64,000 nucleotides of DNA from JAUSIF01 sp040901465 (GCA_040901465.1 JBBDYN010000051.1:14442-78441); one strand, 5' to 3'. Counted from the stretch's first letter, positions 8,494-17,136 are shown. Notes: generated from the sequence alone by a model not told the origin. Made by a program: numbers and translations.

Positions 8494-9636
8494 TTATTTC
8501 TTTGCGGGTGTCTTCTGTGCCGCCGGCTTGGTCTTGCCTGTTGGCTTGGCCTTGTCCGGCGCGGGCGGCGGCGGCGCCTCGTCGTCGGGGGGCGCGTCGC
8601 GCACGACAAAGCACGCGTGATAAAAGGTGCGCGGGATTTCCTTGCTGGTCGCGCACTCGTGGATCGGCATCAGATCCTGTTCGGTGCGGTAATATATATA
8701 CGGACCGATCAGGTAGCGGCTCGCGCCGTCCGGCGAGCCGCCGTGGCTGTCGATCTTGCCCTGCTGGCTCGGATCGGCCGCGACGATCGCCTGACGCAGC
8801 TCGTCGCCCTTGAGGAAGTTGTCGGGCAACTGGTCGAAAGGGCCGTCGAAATAATTGTTCACGCTGCCGTTCGCCTCGAACACGCCGATCAGGATGCGCC
8901 GGTCGACGCGGTGATCGCTGTAGAAGGCAAACCCCGTGCGTCGCCCGATCAGGATGCGGTTCGTAAGGCGCGATGGGAACAGTTCGTCGGAGACCTGGAT
9001 TGTCTCATCGAGGACGTAGTGAAAGATCTTCAGCCGCTTGTTGAAGATCAGGAAGAATCGAATTCCGGACTCGTCGAACACCGGGCCGAGAAATTGATCG
9101 TCCTGGGTAAGCGCGTTCGCGGGCGGCACGACCTTTGACAGATCATTGAGCTCGAAGACGACGCTGCGGCCGCCATTGGTGACGCGGTAGACAAGCGGCT
9201 CGACCCTCTCGACGGTCACGCCGTCGTCCTTGCCGAACAGGCGGTATTCGACCGCGTCACTCTTCTGCCATTCGGTAAGCTCCGCGAAATAGGCGAAATG
9301 AACCTTGCCTTCGTCGCGGTCTTTGGCGTCGAGCCGAATGTTGCCCGCGTAGCGCGTGCCCTCGTGATAGAAAAAGAAATAATAATAGTTTTCCGTCGGG
9401 TAGACTTTGACCCGGTCGGGCAGGCTTTCAAGCACGAAGGCGAGCATGGCCTTCGGATCGTCAAGCGGCAACGATGTGGTCCGCGAGAGGTCTTCGAGAT
9501 ATTCCTGGTTGGTGTAAAGACGCGGGCGCTCCGCCGCGGCTGCGGTGATCGCCGCGAAGGCGAGGAGCCCGGCCGCAAACGCGGCCACGCGGGCGAGGCG
9601 GACCAATTTCATACTGACTACTACGCGTTCCTTCAT
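8494..9636 (-). CDS. Exported protein of unknown function
   Basis: A 380-residue protein with an N-terminal signal sequence (VRLARVAAFAAGLLAFAAITAAAA, cleavage near AAAAERP). The start could be 9636 or the ATG at 9612; neither has a good ribosome site. The mature part is aromatic- and charge-rich (for example YPTENYYYFFFYHEG, IGPYIYYRTEQD) with two Cys in the last 60 residues (HECATSK, FYHACFV) that may pair. The last 30 residues are a Pro/Lys/Ala tail. I recognise no domain. It follows the repeat-bearing secreted protein on the same strand with about 60 bp between, so the two may be co-expressed and work together outside the membrane. Confidence 0.75.
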   Translation of the reverse strand: MKERVVVSMKLVRLARVAAFAAGLLAFAAITAAAAERPRLYTNQEYLEDLSRTTSLPLDDPKAMLAFVLESLPDRVKVYPTENYYYFFFYHEGTRYAGNIRLDAKDRDEGKVHFAYFAELTEWQKSDAVEYRLFGKDDGVTVERVEPLVYRVTNGGRSVVFELNDLSKVVPPANALTQDDQFLGPVFDESGIRFFLIFNKRLKIFHYVLDETIQVSDELFPSRLTNRILIGRRTGFAFYSDHRVDRRILIGVFEANGSVNNYFDGPFDQLPDNFLKGDELRQAIVAADPSQQGKIDSHGGSPDGASRYLIGPYIYYRTEQDLMPIHECATSKEIPRTFYHACFVVRDAPPDDEAPPPPAPDKAKPTGKTKPAAQKTPAKK

Positions 9637-9655
9637 GTCGTTTGGAGCGGCGTCG

Positions 9656-9683
9656 CGCGCGGCGGAGAGAGTCCCGCCGCGCG
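9656..9683 (-). terminator. GC-rich 10-bp perfect stem-loop between two minus-strand genes
   Basis: CGCGCGGCGG (9656-9665) pairs perfectly with CCGCCGCGCG (9674-9683) around an 8-base loop. It lies 12 bp after the stop of the repeat-bearing gene and 20 bp before the next start. No T-run follows on the minus strand, so it is more likely an mRNA-stabilising or partial-termination element than a complete intrinsic terminator. Confidence 0.45.
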
Positions 9684-9694
9684 TCGGACAACCG

Positions 9695-12600
9695 CTACTT
9701 CTTTTCGTCCTTCTTCTTCTCCTCCTCCTTCTCCTTCTCCTTCGCCTTCAGCGGCGGCGCCTTCTGAATGTTGATCTCCTTTAGCGCTTTCGGCGGCGGC
9801 GGAGGAGACGGCGCCTTCTCAACCTTTGGCGCCTTCGGCACGACGATCTGCTTCGTCTCCTTCGGTACGACGATCTCCTTGACGTCTTTCGGTCCGGGCG
9901 GCGGGGTCGGAGGTCCTTTCGGCGTCGGCCCAATTTGCTTGGCGGCGTTGGAAATTGCCGGGTTGTGCTTCGGCTCCGGTTCCTTGACCTTGAGCTTGCC
10001 GTCCTTGATCGCAGACTGAGCCGCGCCGTGGACCGGCTCGGGGTCCTTGGCCTTGATCTTCCCATCCTTGATCGCGGATTGAACCGCGCCGTGGACCGGC
10101 TCGGGGTCCTTGGCCTTGATCTTCCCATCCTTGATCGCNNNNNNNNNNNNNNNNNNNNNNNNNNNNNNNNNNNNNNNNNNNNNNNNNNNNNNNNNNNNNN
10201 NNNNNNNNNNNNNNNNNNNNNNNNNNNNNNNNNNNNNNTCGCGGATTGGATCGCGCCATGGACCGGCTCGGGGTCCTTGCCCTTGATCTTCCCATCCTTG
10301 ATCGCGGATTGGATCGCGCCATGGACCGGCTCGGGGTCCTTGCCCTTGATCTTCCCGTCCTTGATCGCGGACTGAATCGGATTGTGCTTCGGGTCGGGCT
10401 GCTTGAAGTCCTTGTCGATCAAGCTCTTTGCGACGGTGTGCACCGGCACCGGGTCCGGAATCTTGAGACCCTTGTCGAGCTGACTCTTCAGCACCGAGTG
10501 CTTTGGATCGGGAAGCTTGAGATTGCTCAAAGCGATGTTGTGGATGTTGCTCTTGGCGAGCGTGTGAACCGGCGCCGGATCCTTGATCTTGTCCAGCAGG
10601 CTTTCCTTAAGGCTATGCGAGCCGAACTGCTTATGGCTGTTCTGCAGCAGGTGGACGATCGACGCCTTCGCGAAGTGGCTCGCCACCGGCTGGTGCGATC
10701 CGAGCTTGTTGTGCGTCGCCTTGCTGCTGTGCGAGCCGAAGCGATCGTGGCTCCATTTCAGATTGTGCGAAGCGTAATTGTAGTGACTCCAGTATTGATT
10801 GTGCGAGCCGAACCGCAGATGGCTCATAGCCGGCCAATGCGAGGCAAAGCGGTAGTGGCTTTGCTGCTGGCCGTGCGAACCGAAACGCGAGTGGCTGAAT
10901 CCGGGATCGTGCCCCGGTTCGACGATCAGGAGCGGAGGCGGCGGCGGAAGCGCATAGACGACGCCTGCGGGCTGCACAACGGCACACAACTGATAGACCG
11001 CGATGTCGCCGACTTTGGTCGCGTCGTTACGCACGAATTCTTCCGCGATCGGGGCCCCCGCCGGCGTCATGTTGATGTTGACGTCGACGAGATAGGCTTC
11101 GTCGGGTCCGACCGTAGAAATCTGCCCCGAATTGTCGACCTGCTCCGGTGCGAGCCCGTACGCGGATGCAGGCGCGACTTCCGCAAAGAAATCCTCGCGC
11201 ACACCCTGAACGCCATGAACTTCTGAATCGTCGCCGGCTTCCTGCTGCTGGCTGGCAGGAAGATTGCAGGGACCGCTCGGCGAACATAGATCGTCGCCCG
11301 TGATCCAGACGTACTGGTCGGGCTGGGTCTGATTGTAAGCCCAGCGATTGGTATATCCGGGGCCGAACGTGGCGCCGCCGGCGCAATTAGCGCGCATGCG
11401 CGGCTCGCCGTCATTGGTGCGGTCGTAAAATCCGACCTCGTAGCGGCCGATCGGGCGCCACACGCCGTCTTGATGCAGCTCGTAACGAATGGCGCGCGCC
11501 TCGTGCGGCGTCGCGAACGGGTTTTGCTCGCCGAGGCCGAGATTGCGCATGCCACCGCGTTCGGCGACGAGCATGAGCGGCAGGCCCGGGCAGACCGGAA
11601 ACGCGATGTCGCTCACCGGCTGGCTGAAGCCCGCGCGCGCGATGTCGTCCGGCTTGACGAAGAAATCGGGAACTACGAACTCGCGCCGAATGCTCGAAAC
11701 ATTGAACGAGCCGTCAGCGCCGATGCCCACCGACCAGACGGAGTTGCGCTTGTCGTCGTCGCTCGCGGCAAGCCATCCCTGCGGATCGACGGCGGGGCTG
11801 CTCCAGGCGGAATAATAGAGACGCACTTCGCCGGTCTGGCCGTTGCGCCACACGCCGAGGCCCCACACGCGGCGGCCGCTCGGCGCGATGTTCCAGCAGT
11901 CCGGCGAGGTCTCGAAATTGCCCGATGGACAATCGACAATGCGGGCGCGCGTCGCGGGATCGAAAGGGATCGGAGGCAATGCGCTCTGTTTCTTCGCGTC
12001 GGCGTCGTAGAAATTCGTCCTCCCGCGCACGCCGTGATCGTAAATGCCGAGATCGGCGCCGTCGGCGGCGCGGATGCGATGGATCATTCCGGTTTCGAGA
12101 TCGGTAACGTAGAGTTGCCGGCTCCAGCGGTCATAGGCGATGTTGCCGAGCGAGGCGGCGGAATTGGGCCGGCCGCCGAGCGTCACCTGCGCGAAGGGCT
12201 GCACGCGATAATTGGTGGACGGGCCCAAGCGATAAATCGTGCCCGGTCCGCCGCCCGCACCCCACATGCCGGGCTGCCATTGCGAATTGTCGGGCGTGCG
12301 ATGCAGGCCGAAGGCCGCGGTCGCGGCGACATAGATATTGGGCGGCGAGGCGTCGTCGATCGCGACGCCGAAGACCTGACCGGCGTCGGCCGCGGTCACA
12401 AGGAGACGTTGCGGCTCATTGATCCAATGCTGTCCCTGCGGCGGCTGGTTCGGATTGCGCAGATCGATCGCGCTGCCGACGACCCCGCCGGGATTGAGGA
12501 CGGGCACGGCTGTGCCGCCGGGTCCCGGCACGCTCATCGTGCCGGAGAAGCGGGTGACGAAAGCTTCGCCGGGGCGAAGCGGAATCTGTTGTTGCGCGGT

Positions 12601-12726
12601 CGCGGCGCCGGCCTGCAGCAGTAGAGCAGCGGCGAGCGTGCCTTGCGCGATACGCTTCCGGATGACAGGGGTGCGGACAGGCGACATCGCCATTCGAACC
12701 GCAATTCGAAAGCCGAGGGGGATCAT
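9695..12726 (-). CDS. Large secreted propeller-like protein with Ser-His hexapeptide array and 21-residue C-terminal repeats; interrupted by an assembly gap
   Basis: A signal peptide (GTLAAALLLQAGAATAQQQ) follows the start at 12726; ATGs at 12693 and 12687 are alternatives. Residues about 45-560 look like a propeller of NHL/six-blade type: NIYVAATAAFGL, GTIYRLG, GNIAYDRWSRQLYVTDLETGMIHRI, VWGLGVWRNGQ, DQYVWITGDDL. A Pro-rich linker (ALPPPPPLLIVEPGHD) leads to 13 SHxxxx hexapeptides (10663-10896), then D-P-x-P-V-H...K repeats, the gap, further repeats, a Pro/Lys segment and a highly charged Lys/Glu tail ending KKKDEKK. Translation upstream and downstream of the 100 Ns falls in different frames. 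Because the repeat resumes perfectly in phase with itself on each side, I read this as an artefact of arbitrary gap length, not a real frameshift. Function unknown; likely extracellular or envelope-attached. Confidence 0.7.
9958..10375 (-). repeat. 63-bp tandem repeat encoding 21-residue IKDGKIKxKDPEPVHGAxQSA units
   Basis: Two identical units are visible on the 5' side of the gap (KGKDPEPVHGAIQSA) and two on the 3' side with consistent differences (KAKDPEPVHGAVQSA, then GAAQSA), plus a diverged last unit (KVKEPEPKHNP). DNA identity between units on the same side is nearly complete, which explains why assembly broke here. Looser relatives of the unit (DPAPVHTLAKS, DPKHSVLKS, DPVPVHTVAKS, DPKHNPIQSA) precede the array in the protein. 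At least five units exist; the true number is hidden. Confidence 0.9.
10139..10238. other. Assembly gap of exactly 100 Ns
   Basis: The run of Ns is exactly 100, the usual placeholder for a scaffold gap of unknown size. Both flanks are copies of the same 63-bp repeat, so the gap is a collapsed or unresolved tandem array. Confidence 0.97.
10663..10896 (-). repeat. Array of 13 consecutive S/T-H-x4 hexapeptides
   Basis: In 234 bp (13 x 18 bp) the protein reads SHSRFG, SHGQQQ, SHYRFA, SHWPAM, SHLRFG, SHNQYW, SHYNYA, SHNLKW, SHDRFG, SHSSKA, THNKLG, SHQPVA, SHFAKA with no slip in phase. A short irregular stretch and two more units (SHKQFG, SHSLKE) follow. There is a weaker 12-residue super-period in which RFG/RFA ends alternate units. 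The strict spacing of His every six residues suggests a beta-solenoid or a metal-binding surface; I know no named family with this repeat. Confidence 0.85.
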
Positions 12727-13056
12727 CGTTTGTTTTCCGGTGGAGGGGACGCGAGGCCAACCAGCATAGTGTGCACTGGAGCTTGGCGATAGTAATCCTC
12801 GAAGCGGAATGAACTGGCCATGAACGGTGCGGGTTGCGCTATTTAGAGCTTGTTTTGACTGCGGGATTGACCGGGTGGGCGCAACCGGGCGCAAGGCTCC
12901 GGGCCGGTTGGGCGTGGGCCGGCGGCGGCAAGGAGTGTTCGCCTCTCGGATGTTGGCGCCTGCGCGAACGGTTGCATGGGACACTTGCCCTGTGCGATCA
13001 ACGGTCGCCTCAAACTTTCCCAGTCGACTGACCGGCGCACTGACACGGAGGAGTTC
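12727..13056. other. Intergenic region between divergent genes
   Basis: About 330 bp separate the secreted repeat protein (leftward) from the amidohydrolase (rightward). I see no convincing -35/-10 pair, gene or RNA. An open frame from 12976 runs into the amidohydrolase, but the strong GGAGGAG site just before 13057 marks the true start. Confidence 0.4.
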
Positions 13057-14082
13057 ATGCGGATCGACGCGTACAATCATTTCTTCCCCAAGAAATATTA
13101 CGAAAGAATGGGCGAAGTCGGCGCCGGATTGAAGGACATGTTCAACCGCACGCGCGCGATCCCGTGCATCCACGATCTCGACGAGCGCTTCCGCGTGATG
13201 GACATGTTTTCCGATTACGCGCAGATCCTGTCGCTGCCGGCGCCGCGGCTTGAGCTGATCGCCAAGGGCGATCCGAAGGTTGCGCTCGATCTCGCCAAGA
13301 TCGGCAATGACGGGCTTGCCGAGCTCGTTGCCAAGCATCCGGACCGGTTTCCCGCCTTCATCGCGCAGGTGCCGCTCGTCGCATCGGATGCGGGCAGTGC
13401 CGAAACCGAGCGCGCGATCAACCAGCTCGGCGCCGTGGGCGCGCAGATCTACACGAACGTCAGCGGCAAGCCGCTCGACCGACCGGAGTTTGAGCCGTTC
13501 TTCGCGTTGATGAACAAGATCGGCAAGCCGATCTGGATTCATCCGGATCGGCCAGCGACGCATCCGGACTATCTCGACGAGAAGAAGTCGCTCTATGAAA
13601 TCTGGTGGACGTTTGGCTGGCCGTACGAAACGAGCGTCGCCATGGCACGCCTCGTGTTCTCGAAGACGCTCGACAAGTATCCGGGCCTGAAGATCATCGT
13701 GCATCATCTCGGCGCGATGGTGCCGTACTTCGAGGGCCGCGTGGGTCCGGGCTGGGACCAGCTTGGCGCGCGCACGACCGACGAAGACTACGTCGCGCTG
13801 CGCAAAAGCCTGAAGAAGCGGCCGTTCGACTACTTCAAGCAAGACTTCTATGCCGACTCGGCGGTGTTCGGGTCCAAGGCGGCGACTGTTTGCGGCCTCG
13901 AATTCTACGGCGTTGACCGCGTCGTGTTTGCATCTGACAGCCCGTTCGACCCGGAAAAGGGGCCGGGCTATATCCGCGAGACGATCAAAATTCTCGATGC
14001 GCTGCCGCTCAGCAAGGAAGACCGCAACAAGATCTATTACAAGAACATCGAGAAGCTGACGGGCAAGAAGTTCGTGAAGTGA
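13057..14082 (+). CDS. Amidohydrolase-2 family protein (ACMSD-like TIM barrel)
   Basis: A 341-residue protein beginning MRIDAYNHFFPKKYYERM, preceded by GGAGGAG. The amidohydrolase-2 (aminocarboxymuconate-semialdehyde decarboxylase-like) fold is suggested by the early Asp/His metal-site region, KPIWIHPDRPATHPDY, LKIIVHHLGAMVPYFEGRV and the late VFASDSPFDPEKG, where Asp is usually the catalytic acid. The first element reads DAYNH instead of the common D-x-H-x-H, so metal binding may be altered. Relatives decarboxylate or hydrolyse cyclic or aromatic acids. Its neighbour is a convergent TPP-dependent enzyme, also suited to small-acid catabolism. Substrate unknown. Confidence 0.85.
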   Translation: MRIDAYNHFFPKKYYERMGEVGAGLKDMFNRTRAIPCIHDLDERFRVMDMFSDYAQILSLPAPRLELIAKGDPKVALDLAKIGNDGLAELVAKHPDRFPAFIAQVPLVASDAGSAETERAINQLGAVGAQIYTNVSGKPLDRPEFEPFFALMNKIGKPIWIHPDRPATHPDYLDEKKSLYEIWWTFGWPYETSVAMARLVFSKTLDKYPGLKIIVHHLGAMVPYFEGRVGPGWDQLGARTTDEDYVALRKSLKKRPFDYFKQDFYADSAVFGSKAATVCGLEFYGVDRVVFASDSPFDPEKGPGYIRETIKILDALPLSKEDRNKIYYKNIEKLTGKKFVK

Positions 14083-14099
14083 CGCCGGTACGGCGTCAC
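14079..14099 (+). terminator. Perfect stem-loop at the 3' end of the amidohydrolase gene
   Basis: GTGACGCCG (14079-14087) and CGGCGTCAC (14091-14099) form a perfect 9-bp stem with a GTA loop, overlapping the stop codon. No T-run follows, so it is terminator-like rather than a canonical intrinsic terminator. The next 174 bp up to the convergent gene show nothing recognisable. Confidence 0.4.
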
Positions 14100-14273
14100 C
14101 CGGGATCGTTCTCGGCAAGTGGCACGTGATCCCCGATCAACGACTCAATAGCTTGCCGTGCTGGACCCTCGCATCGCTCGGCGACGCGGCGTCCACGTTA
14201 ACGAGCTCCGCGCTGCGGCGCATCCGGGATGACGAATTGATTTGACCGTCGCCCTCGGCTGAGACGACGTGCA

Positions 14274-16001
14274 TCAATACGGCACGATAATGTTCACGAG
14301 CGCTTGGCGCTTTTCCTTCATCACCGCGTCGCGGGCGCGCGCCAGTACGCCGGGCAATTCCTGCGGCTTCTCGACGCGCGCACCGAATCCGCCCTGGGCC
14401 GTGACGAGTTCGTCATAGGGCGGGCTGGGGTCGAGGTCGGCCAAGAAACGGCCGTCGTTCTCGCCGGCGACCCCGTCCTTGAACATCGACATGGTGGCGC
14501 GGCGCACCGCGCCGTAACGGCTGTTGTTGAAGATGATCGTGAGCACGGGAAGCTTGTGCCGCTCGCCGACCCAGTGGCTGACGGTGGGATTGGTGAACAT
14601 GTAGGTGCCGTCGCCCAATGTCGCGACCACGAGCTTTTCGGGCGCGGCGAGTTTTGCGCCAAGCGCCGCACCCAGTCCCCAGCCGAGACCGCCGGCGGTG
14701 CTCGTGCCGAAATAGGTGCCGGGCTTCTCGCGCGGGCAATGCTCGAGCGAGAGCGGATACTCGTTGAAGATCACGGCGTCGGCGCCGACCGCGTCGGCGA
14801 CGCACTTGCTGGCATAGGGAACGGTAATCTTGTCGCCGGGTGCTTCGCCCGCCTTCTCTGCCTTGGCGCGGCGGGCGTCAGTCTGCTCGGAAATGCGCTT
14901 GCGCCGCGCGGAAATGCGGTCCGCATCCGGCGCGGCCTTGGCGACTGCCGCATCGAGGGCGCTGATAGCGGCCGCCGTTGCCGCGGTGATCGTCAGATCG
15001 CTCGGGAAGCTGCGGATCGGATAGCGAACGAAGGCGGGGTCTTCGCCGATGTTTGCGACCTTGCAGCCGGACGCGAGGCTGTGATCGACCGGATACCAGG
15101 GCACTTCGCACTCGATCACCACCACCAAGTCGGCTTCGGCGAGCGCCGGGCCGTGATCGTGGCCGAGATGCATGGGGTGGCTGTTCGGCAGATTCATGAA
15201 ACGCGGGTTGAACGACACGACCGGTATGGCCCAGCGCTCGGCAAAGGCGGCGAGCAGGCCGACCGCACTCGTGTCGCGCCCCGATGTGGCTGTGATCAAG
15301 AGCGGCCGTTCGGCTGAGGCGATCCAGCGCGCGAGCGTCTCGATCGACTTCGGATCGGCATGCGGTGGCGCCGCGACCGCGCGCGGACGCACGGGCTCGA
15401 TCGGGCCGTCGAGGGAGGCGGCAAGCGGCTCGCGCGGCAGCGTGAGATAGACCGGGCCCTGCGGCGAGGTCATCGCCACTTCCAACGCGCGCACGACCAC
15501 GTCGCCCACTTGCGACGGCACGCGCAACTCGTAATCCCATTTCACGAACTCGCGCACCATGCCGGCTTGGTCGAACATTTCCTGGCCCCAATGGATCTGG
15601 CGCATGCGCGCGCCGAATTGTCCGCTCTCGGTGATCGGGCTGCGGCCGGCGGCGAGCAGGAAGGGCGCGCGCTCGCGCGAGAGATTGGCGAGATTGTTAA
15701 TCGCGTTGGCGGTGCCTACATTGACGTGAACCATGACCGCCTGTGGGCGGCCAGTCATGAGATAGGCGCCGTGCGCCATGGCGACCGCGAGATTCTCATG
15801 CGGTACGAGAATCGGCTGCGGTACCGGCATGTTGGTGCGCTTCGCGCGCTCGAACGCTTCGACTACCGGTGGAAAGTCGGTGCCCGGATTGGCGAAGAAA
15901 TAATCGACGCCGTGGGCGGCGAGCGCGGACAGAAACAGTTCGCCCGCGATCGGCTGGCGGCCCGGATTCTCGCGCTGCTGCGTTGCTGACTTGGCGCTCA
16001 T
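14274..16001 (-). CDS. Thiamine-diphosphate-dependent enzyme of the acetolactate synthase / benzoylformate decarboxylase superfamily
   Basis: About 575 residues from the ATG at 16001. The N-terminal Pyr domain has the catalytic Glu context VPHENLAVAMAHGAYL. The central domain is FAD/ADP-type. The C-terminal PP domain contains the TPP motif starting LGDGTYMFTNPTVSHW and ending IIFNNSRYGAVRR. It cleaves or joins 2-oxo acids next to the carbonyl; substrate cannot be read from sequence. No small regulatory subunit (ilvH) is nearby, so a biosynthetic acetolactate synthase is unlikely. The frame stays open upstream to 16940, but that part is a shadow of the glucokinase gene. Confidence 0.85.
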   Translation of the reverse strand: MSAKSATQQRENPGRQPIAGELFLSALAAHGVDYFFANPGTDFPPVVEAFERAKRTNMPVPQPILVPHENLAVAMAHGAYLMTGRPQAVMVHVNVGTANAINNLANLSRERAPFLLAAGRSPITESGQFGARMRQIHWGQEMFDQAGMVREFVKWDYELRVPSQVGDVVVRALEVAMTSPQGPVYLTLPREPLAASLDGPIEPVRPRAVAAPPHADPKSIETLARWIASAERPLLITATSGRDTSAVGLLAAFAERWAIPVVSFNPRFMNLPNSHPMHLGHDHGPALAEADLVVVIECEVPWYPVDHSLASGCKVANIGEDPAFVRYPIRSFPSDLTITAATAAAISALDAAVAKAAPDADRISARRKRISEQTDARRAKAEKAGEAPGDKITVPYASKCVADAVGADAVIFNEYPLSLEHCPREKPGTYFGTSTAGGLGWGLGAALGAKLAAPEKLVVATLGDGTYMFTNPTVSHWVGERHKLPVLTIIFNNSRYGAVRRATMSMFKDGVAGENDGRFLADLDPSPPYDELVTAQGGFGARVEKPQELPGVLARARDAVMKEKRQALVNIIVPY

Positions 16002-16125
16002 GCTCGGACGCTCCGGCGCTGCCGTTCTTATTCGTTGATTATTCTCGGATTTTCGTTCTATCCGAGGCGGCCCGCCTTTACAATCGGCTGCGTTCTCGAC
16101 TCCGCTTCGCCCGCAGGAAATCGCA

Positions 16126-17061
16126 ATGACGGCTCCCGTGCTCGTTGTCGATGTGGGAGCGACTACGAGCCGCTTCGCGCTCGCGCGGGCGGACGGTTCG
16201 CTCGACGCGGTGCGCGCGGTTGCCAATGACGAGGCGGCGGATCTTGCGACCGTATTGGACGCAGCACTCGCGGCGAGCGGGTCGGTTCGGCCGGTCGCGT
16301 GCGTGCTCGCAGTGGCCGGACCGGTCGACGGGGACTTGGTGAAGCTCACGAACCGGCCATGGTCGTTTTCGCAGCGCGGGTTGAGGAACGAGCTGAAATT
16401 ATCACGTCTCGTTGTGGTGAACGATTTCGTGGCGGCCGCGCACGCCCTGCCGGCGCTGCGGCAGGCCGATCTCGTCGCGGTTGGCAGCGGGCGAAGCGAG
16501 CCGCGCGGAACCATGCTCGTGTGCGGACCCGGCACCGGCTTTGGTGCGGCGTGCTTGCACCGCGATCGCGGCAAGCCGCGCGCGGTCGCGAGCGAAGCGG
16601 GACACATGCGGCTCGGGGCTGCAACGGCGGATGAAGCACGCATCGTCGCGCATCTCGTGCGCGAGGAAGGGCCCGCCGTGATCGAGCACGTGCTGTCGGG
16701 ACCTGGGCTCGGGCGGCTGCACCGTATTCTCTCGGGCGAAGACGCGAACGCTGAAGCGATCATTGCTGCGGCTCGGCTCGGCAAGAAAGGCGCTCGCGAA
16801 ACGGTCAATGCGTTCCTGCGCCTGTTCGGGCGGGTTGCAGGCGATCTCGCGCTTGCGTTTGACGCGCGCGGCGGCGTGTTCATGGCCGGCGGGATCGGGC
16901 GCGCGCTCGCGCCGTTCTTCGCTTCGTCGCCGTTCCGCACGGTGTTCGAGGAGCATCCGCCCTATCAGGCGCGGCTCGCGGCGATCCCGACCTGGGTGAT
17001 CGCGCACGCGGCGCCCGGGCTTGTGGGTGCGGCGATGCTCGCGCGGACGATCCGGCGCTAG
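16126..17061 (+). CDS. glk: Glucokinase (ROK-unrelated Glk family)
   Basis: A 311-residue protein starting MTAPVLVVDVGATTSRFALA, the ASKHA phosphate-1 motif of bacterial glucokinases. LVVVNDFVAAAHALPAL supplies the catalytic Asp, GPGTGFGAACL the glycine-rich phosphate-2 motif and ASEAGHMRL the glucose-contacting Glu/His. GGVFMAGGIGRAL is the adenosine-binding motif. It phosphorylates glucose with ATP in the cytoplasm. It is divergent from the TPP enzyme (124 bp) and ends in a palindromic repeat. Confidence 0.92.
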   Translation: MTAPVLVVDVGATTSRFALARADGSLDAVRAVANDEAADLATVLDAALAASGSVRPVACVLAVAGPVDGDLVKLTNRPWSFSQRGLRNELKLSRLVVVNDFVAAAHALPALRQADLVAVGSGRSEPRGTMLVCGPGTGFGAACLHRDRGKPRAVASEAGHMRLGAATADEARIVAHLVREEGPAVIEHVLSGPGLGRLHRILSGEDANAEAIIAAARLGKKGARETVNAFLRLFGRVAGDLALAFDARGGVFMAGGIGRALAPFFASSPFRTVFEEHPPYQARLAAIPTWVIAHAAPGLVGAAMLARTIRR

Positions 17062-17130
17062 AGCATGATCTATTCCGAAAACCGGATTCCGCCTCGGATC
17101 AAGTCCGGGGCTGGCTTTTTCGGGATCACG
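17062..17130. repeat. Dispersed palindromic intergenic repeat, copy 1
   Basis: The outer arms TGATCTATTCCGAAAA and TTTTTCGGGATCA are imperfect inverted repeats. Inside lies a region close to CGGATCAAGTCCGGGG that folds as a short hairpin. The element is closely matched at 63932-64000. It sits exactly between two convergent genes (glk and the macro-domain gene), where it could act as a bidirectional terminator. Similar TTCCGAAAACCGG-containing elements are widespread in Bradyrhizobium and relatives. Confidence 0.8.
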
Positions 17131-17136
17131 TTCTCG

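Noticed and set aside
10139..10238. Real frameshift in the repeat-bearing secreted protein
   Set aside because: The frame change coincides exactly with 100 placeholder Ns of arbitrary length, and the repeat is in phase with itself on both flanks.
12727..14118. Upstream extension of the secreted repeat protein across the amidohydrolase gene
   Set aside because: The frame is open, but the residues are a shadow of the amidohydrolase gene on the other strand; a signal peptide begins after 12726.
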